This document shows, piece after piece, positions 61,126 through 64,000 of a stretch of DNA of 64,000 nt. Location of the stretch: positions 62,001-126,000 of the forward strand of contig NZ_QQAW01000008.1 of the NCBI RefSeq assembly GCF_003350405.1, read 5' to 3'. The notes below the pieces were generated by a model, which worked only from the letters and a program-made list of their open reading frames with translations, ran no database searches and was not told where the DNA came from. Numbering within the stretch: position 1 is the first letter of the stretch; every line of letters begins with the position of its first letter. This stretch comes from Gluconacetobacter liquefaciens (GTDB lineage Bacteria; Pseudomonadota; Alphaproteobacteria; Acetobacterales; Acetobacteraceae). Both the position numbers and the translations under genes were made by a program.

Positions 61126-62931
61126 ATGACCGACACACCGCTCTCGCTGATCCGCAATTTCTCGATCATCGCCCATATCGACCACGGCAAGTCGACGCTG
61201 GCCGACCGGCTGATTCAGGCCTGCGGCGCGCTGACGGCGCGCGAAATGACCAACCAGGTCCTGGACAATATGGAGCTGGAGCGCGAGCGCGGCATCACCA
61301 TCAAGGCGCAGACGGTGCGCCTGACCTACCCGGCCAAGGACGGCAAGACCTACGTCCTCAACCTCATGGACACCCCGGGCCATGTCGATTTTGCCTACGA
61401 AGTCAGCCGCTCGCTGGCGGCCTGCGAGGGCTCGCTGCTGGTGGTCGACGCCTCACAGGGCGTGGAAGCCCAGACGCTGGCCAACGTCTACCAGGCCATC
61501 GACGCCCATCACGAGATCGTGCCGATCCTGAACAAGGTGGACCTGCCCGCCGCCGAGCCCGAGCGCGTCAAGGCGCAGATCGAGGAAGTCATCGGCATCC
61601 CGGCCGACGACGCGGTCCAAATCTCGGCCAAGACCGGGCTGAACATCGAAGGCGTGCTGGAAGCCCTGGTCACGCGCCTGCCCCCGCCGGTCGGCGACGA
61701 CACCAAGCCGTTGCAGGCCCTGCTGGTCGATAGCTGGTACGACCCGTATCTCGGCGTCATCATCCTGGTGCGCGTCAAGGAAGGCCGGCTGAAGCGCGGC
61801 ATGCGCATCCGCATGATGTCGAACGGCTCGGTCTACAACGTCGATCAGGTCGGCGTCTTCGCCCCGCGCATGACGCAGGTCGACGATCTGGGGCCGGGCG
61901 AGATGGGCTACGTCAACGCCGCGATCAAGACGGTGGCCGACTGCAATGTCGGCGACACGCTGACCGACGACCGCCGGCCGGCCGAAACCCCGCTGGCGGG
62001 CTTCAAGCCGTCGATCCCGGTGGTCTGGTGCGGCCTGTATCCCGTCGATGCCGACGATTTCGAGAAGCTGCGCGACAGCCTGGCCAAGCTGCGGCTGAAC
62101 GACGCCTCGTTCCATTACGAGGCCGAGACCTCGGCAGCGCTGGGCTTCGGCTTCCGCTGCGGCTTCCTGGGCCTGCTGCACCTGGAGATCATCCAGGAGC
62201 GCCTGAGCCGCGAATTCAACCTGGACCTGATCGCAACCGCGCCGTCCGTGGTCTATCGCCTCTACCGCACGAACGGCGAGATAGAGGAACTCCACAACCC
62301 CGCCGACATGCCCGACGGCTCGGTGATCGAGAAGATGGAGGAACCCTGGATCGTCGCCACCATCATGGTGCCCGACGAGTATCTGGGCGCCGTGCTGACC
62401 CTGTGCACCGAGCGGCGCGGCATCCAGAAGGACCTCACCTATGTCGGCAACCGGGCGATGGCGGTCTACCGCCTGCCGCTGAACGAGGTGGTGTTCGATT
62501 TCTACGACCGCCTCAAATCGGTGTCGCGCGGCTATGCCAGCTTCGACTACCAGATGGACGGCTACGAAGAGAGCGACCTGGTGCGGATCTCGATCCTGGT
62601 CAATCTGGAGCCGGTGGACGCCCTGTCCTTCGTCGCCCACCGCTCGGCGGCCGAAAGCCGCGGCCGTTCGATCTGTGCGAAGCTGAAGGAACTGATTCCC
62701 CGCCAGCTCTTCAAGATCGCGATCCAGGCCGCCATCGGCAGCCGCGTGATCGCCCGCGAGACGATCGGCGCGATGTCCAAGGACGTGACGGCCAAATGCT
62801 ATGGCGGCGACATCTCGCGCAAGCGCAAGCTTCTGGAAAAGCAGAAGGAAGGCAAGAAGCGCATGCGCCAGTTCGGCAAGGTCGAAATCCCCCAGAGCGC
62901 CTTCCTGGCCGCCCTGAAGATGGACCACTGA
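61126..62931 (+). CDS. lepA: Elongation factor 4 (LepA)
   Basis: A 601-residue translational GTPase. G1 is [14 protein letters not shown]2 region [14 protein letters not shown]3 DTPGHVDF, G4 NKVDLP, G5 [11 protein letters not shown]. The C-terminal domain unique to LepA ends with [20 protein letters not shown] and [17 protein letters not shown]. It acts on the ribosome, promoting back-translocation or subunit biogenesis. Start [20 protein letters not shown] at 61126 fits the family; upstream ATG 61114 and GTG 61099 are possible. Housekeeping gene marking the end of the accessory region. Confidence 0.96.
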   Translation: MTDTPLSLIRNFSIIAHIDHGKSTLADRLIQACGALTAREMTNQVLDNMELERERGITIKAQTVRLTYPAKDGKTYVLNLMDTPGHVDFAYEVSRSLAACEGSLLVVDASQGVEAQTLANVYQAIDAHHEIVPILNKVDLPAAEPERVKAQIEEVIGIPADDAVQISAKTGLNIEGVLEALVTRLPPPVGDDTKPLQALLVDSWYDPYLGVIILVRVKEGRLKRGMRIRMMSNGSVYNVDQVGVFAPRMTQVDDLGPGEMGYVNAAIKTVADCNVGDTLTDDRRPAETPLAGFKPSIPVVWCGLYPVDADDFEKLRDSLAKLRLNDASFHYEAETSAALGFGFRCGFLGLLHLEIIQERLSREFNLDLIATAPSVVYRLYRTNGEIEELHNPADMPDGSVIEKMEEPWIVATIMVPDEYLGAVLTLCTERRGIQKDLTYVGNRAMAVYRLPLNEVVFDFYDRLKSVSRGYASFDYQMDGYEESDLVRISILVNLEPVDALSFVAHRSAAESRGRSICAKLKELIPRQLFKIAIQAAIGSRVIARETIGAMSKDVTAKCYGGDISRKRKLLEKQKEGKKRMRQFGKVEIPQSAFLAALKMDH

Positions 62932-62992
62932 CGGAACAACTGACGCACTACAGCCCCGACCAGGGCCCCCATCACAGCCCACTCCACCCCCC

Positions 62993-63017
62993 GTGCGCCG
63001 CCGCAGAATCGGCGCAC
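62993..63017 (+). terminator. Terminator hairpin after lepA
   Basis: GTGCGCCG and CGGCGCAC form a perfect 8-bp stem with a 9-nt loop, followed by CTTTACCCCCTT. It separates lepA from the tRNA promoter. Confidence 0.6.
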
Positions 63018-63027
63018 CTTTACCCCC

Positions 63028-63055
63028 TTGCGCCGGCCGGAATTATTGCTATGTT
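63028..63055 (+). promoter_or_regulatory. Probable sigma-70 promoter of tRNA-Ser
   Basis: TTGCGC and TATGTT are 16 bp apart, about 50 bp before the mature tRNA 5-prime end. Confidence 0.45.
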
Positions 63056-63105
63056 CCCGCCCCATACCGACGGGCTGGCCGACAAGGCAGTCCCGCCAGT
63101 GCGCC

Positions 63106-63196
63106 GGAGAGATGGCCGAGCGGCTTAAGGCGCACGCTTGGAAAGCGTGTGTGCGTTAATAGCGTACCGTGGGTTCGAATCCCACTCTCTCCGCCA
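63106..63196 (+). tRNA. tRNA-Ser (anticodon GGA)
   Basis: Acceptor arms GGAGAGA and TCTCTCC pair over 7 bp, with discriminator G and an encoded CCA. D-loop region TGGCCGAGCGGCTTAAGGC, anticodon stem CACGC/GCGTG with loop TTGGAAA (anticodon GGA at 63140-63142), a long variable arm typical of tRNA-Ser, and T arm GTGGGTTCGAATCCCAC. A 3-prime end of this kind is a frequent integration site for mobile DNA. Confidence 0.96.
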
Positions 63197-63247
63197 TGCC
63201 GTCTAAGGCATTGATTTTACAGCGAAAAATTTATGGGTTCCCGCCTT

Positions 63248-63270
63248 GTGTCACATGTCAGTGTCACATG
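63248..63270. repeat. Direct repeat GTGTCACATG x2
   Basis: Two copies of GTGTCACATG, 13 bp apart start to start, about 50 bp after the tRNA-Ser. Could be a recombinase arm-site remnant. No integrase gene is seen in the window. Confidence 0.5.
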
Positions 63271-63388
63271 AGGGACGCCAGATTTGCAGACGCCTTCCAT
63301 GCTCAGACGGCATCACACGTGGAGGGATCGAAGAACCGTTGATTGATGTGTCTGGCTTATGATTTCAGCCTTTTTTCGTTCTGATTGA

Positions 63389-64000
63389 CGGTTCCCCGGG
63401 GTGACCTTCGATCTGTGTTTTGCGCAGATCGGGCGCTGTTGCCATTGGGAATGGCTGAGGATCTGCCACTGATCCGGATTTCGTGCCCTTGTCCACCGTT
63501 CGTGCTCTTGATCTCCCCTCGTCCTTGTCGTCTGGTCGTGCGGTCATTGTAGCCGACAGTATGCAGGTCGAGACGAAATCCCGTTCTCATGGAGCAGCCT
63601 GTCTGGATTGTGGCACGCTATCGCATCGGCTTCACAGTCATTACGTTCGCAAGCTCGCCGATATGCCGGCGCATGGACGTCGTGTTTCCCTGTCGATGAC
63701 GGTGCGGCGTTTCCGTTGCACCGATAAAGGATGTCGGCGCCGCACTTTCGTCGAACCATTGGGGGATTCGCGGCTCCCCACGCGCGGCAGACGTCCCGGC
63801 TGACAGACCTCCACTTCGACGTGGCCTGCGCACCGGGCGGGAGCGCGGGCGCCCGTATGGCGATGCGCCTGTGCTGCCCGGTCAGCGCCGACACGCTGAT
63901 ACGGCGTATCGTCAGGATGGCCCCGATTACCGAACGGCATGAAACGCCCCGTGTTCTCGGCGTCGACGACTGGGCCTGGCGGCGTGGTCATCATTATGGC
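63389..64000 (+). mobile_element. ISL3-family insertion sequence, left part, truncated by window edge
   Basis: The transposase pseudogene from 63483 belongs to the ISL3 family. The left end is not defined; a GC-rich GGTTCCCCGGGG near 63389 may be near the terminal repeat. The right end is outside the window. Confidence 0.55.
63483..64000 (+). pseudogene. ISL3-family transposase, frameshifted and truncated
   Basis: The first frame (GTG 63483 to stop 63803) holds the N-terminal zinc-finger part: CLDCGTLSHRLHSHYVRKLA, DMPAHGRRVSLSMTVRRFRC and TDKGCRRRTFVEPLG. From about 63765 the coding moves to another frame and continues to the edge: FAAPHARQTSRLTDLHFDVA, MRLCCPVSADTLIRRIVRMA and RVLGVDDWAWRRGHHYG, the last containing the first catalytic Asp of the DDE domain. 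One extra G in the GGGGG run at 63761-63765 would join them. It is an inactive copy, a sequencing error, or (less likely) programmed frameshifting. Confidence 0.8.

Noticed and set aside
63267-63344. Short ORF MRDARFADAFHAQ as an integrase remnant after tRNA-Ser
   Set aside because: Only 24 codons and no recombinase motif; noted only as non-coding DNA beside a possible attachment site.

Overview
The window comes from a high-GC alphaproteobacterium, most probably an acetic acid bacterium (Acetobacteraceae; Gluconacetobacter-like). This rests on the codon bias, a sorbosone-dehydrogenase-family protein, a LepA of alphaproteobacterial type and many TonB-dependent receptors with FecI/FecR partners. 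The species call is an inference. The DNA reads as an accessory, nutrient-scavenging region that ends at a housekeeping gene (lepA), a tRNA-Ser and a broken insertion sequence.

Layout. 1-9.7 kb: a truncated TonB receptor followed by two tandem sigma factor / anti-sigma FecR / TonB siderophore-receptor triplets, both receptors preceded by near-identical Fur-like palindromes. 9.9-11.3 kb: a sorbosone-dehydrogenase-like protein. 11.3-24.2 kb: a coherent uptake and catabolic cluster. It holds a TonB receptor, a complete Opp/Dpp-type ABC importer, two paralogous FAD amine/amino-acid oxidoreductases, a 2-hydroxyacid (glyoxylate-type) reductase and a GntR regulator; five copies of a 15-bp motif sit at its promoters. 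24.4-25.8 kb: siroheme synthase cysG. 25.9-31.1 kb: a methionine region with metR, metF, queH, a 61-residue Cys-containing ORF, and the unusual methionine synthase pair MesD plus MesX (DUF1852). 31.1-31.8 kb: a gene-poor stretch with a structured repeat and a run of 34 C.

31.8-40.3 kb: an HpxZ/AtzH-like protein, a possibly frameshifted secreted protein, then a leftward iron-type locus: sigma, FecR, TonB receptor and a PvdQ-type Ntn-hydrolase acylase. Large structured repeats lie between FecR and the receptor. 40.4-45.3 kb: a CaiB-like CoA transferase and a crotonase-fold protein lacking the usual acidic residues, divergent from an MFS transporter, a GntR regulator and a CaiE/gamma-carbonic-anhydrase-like protein. 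45.6-52.4 kb: an OprB-type porin, a LacI regulator, and a TonB receptor paired with a PhoD phosphodiesterase/phosphatase. 52.5-53.3 kb: a small winged-helix-like protein and an S24-type regulator without catalytic residues. 53.3-61 kb: a two-component system plus a CzcCBA/CusCBA-type heavy-metal RND exporter. 61.1-64 kb: lepA, tRNA-Ser(GGA) and a frameshifted ISL3-family transposase running off the edge.

Together the genes describe a cell equipped to take up scarce metals and phosphate (six TonB receptors in total plus one fragment, each with its own regulator or enzyme partner), to export excess metal, and to make methionine by an oxygen-requiring route. The most interesting units are the GntR-controlled TonB/ABC/oxidoreductase cluster, the MesD/MesX locus and the structured repeat family with compensatory base changes.
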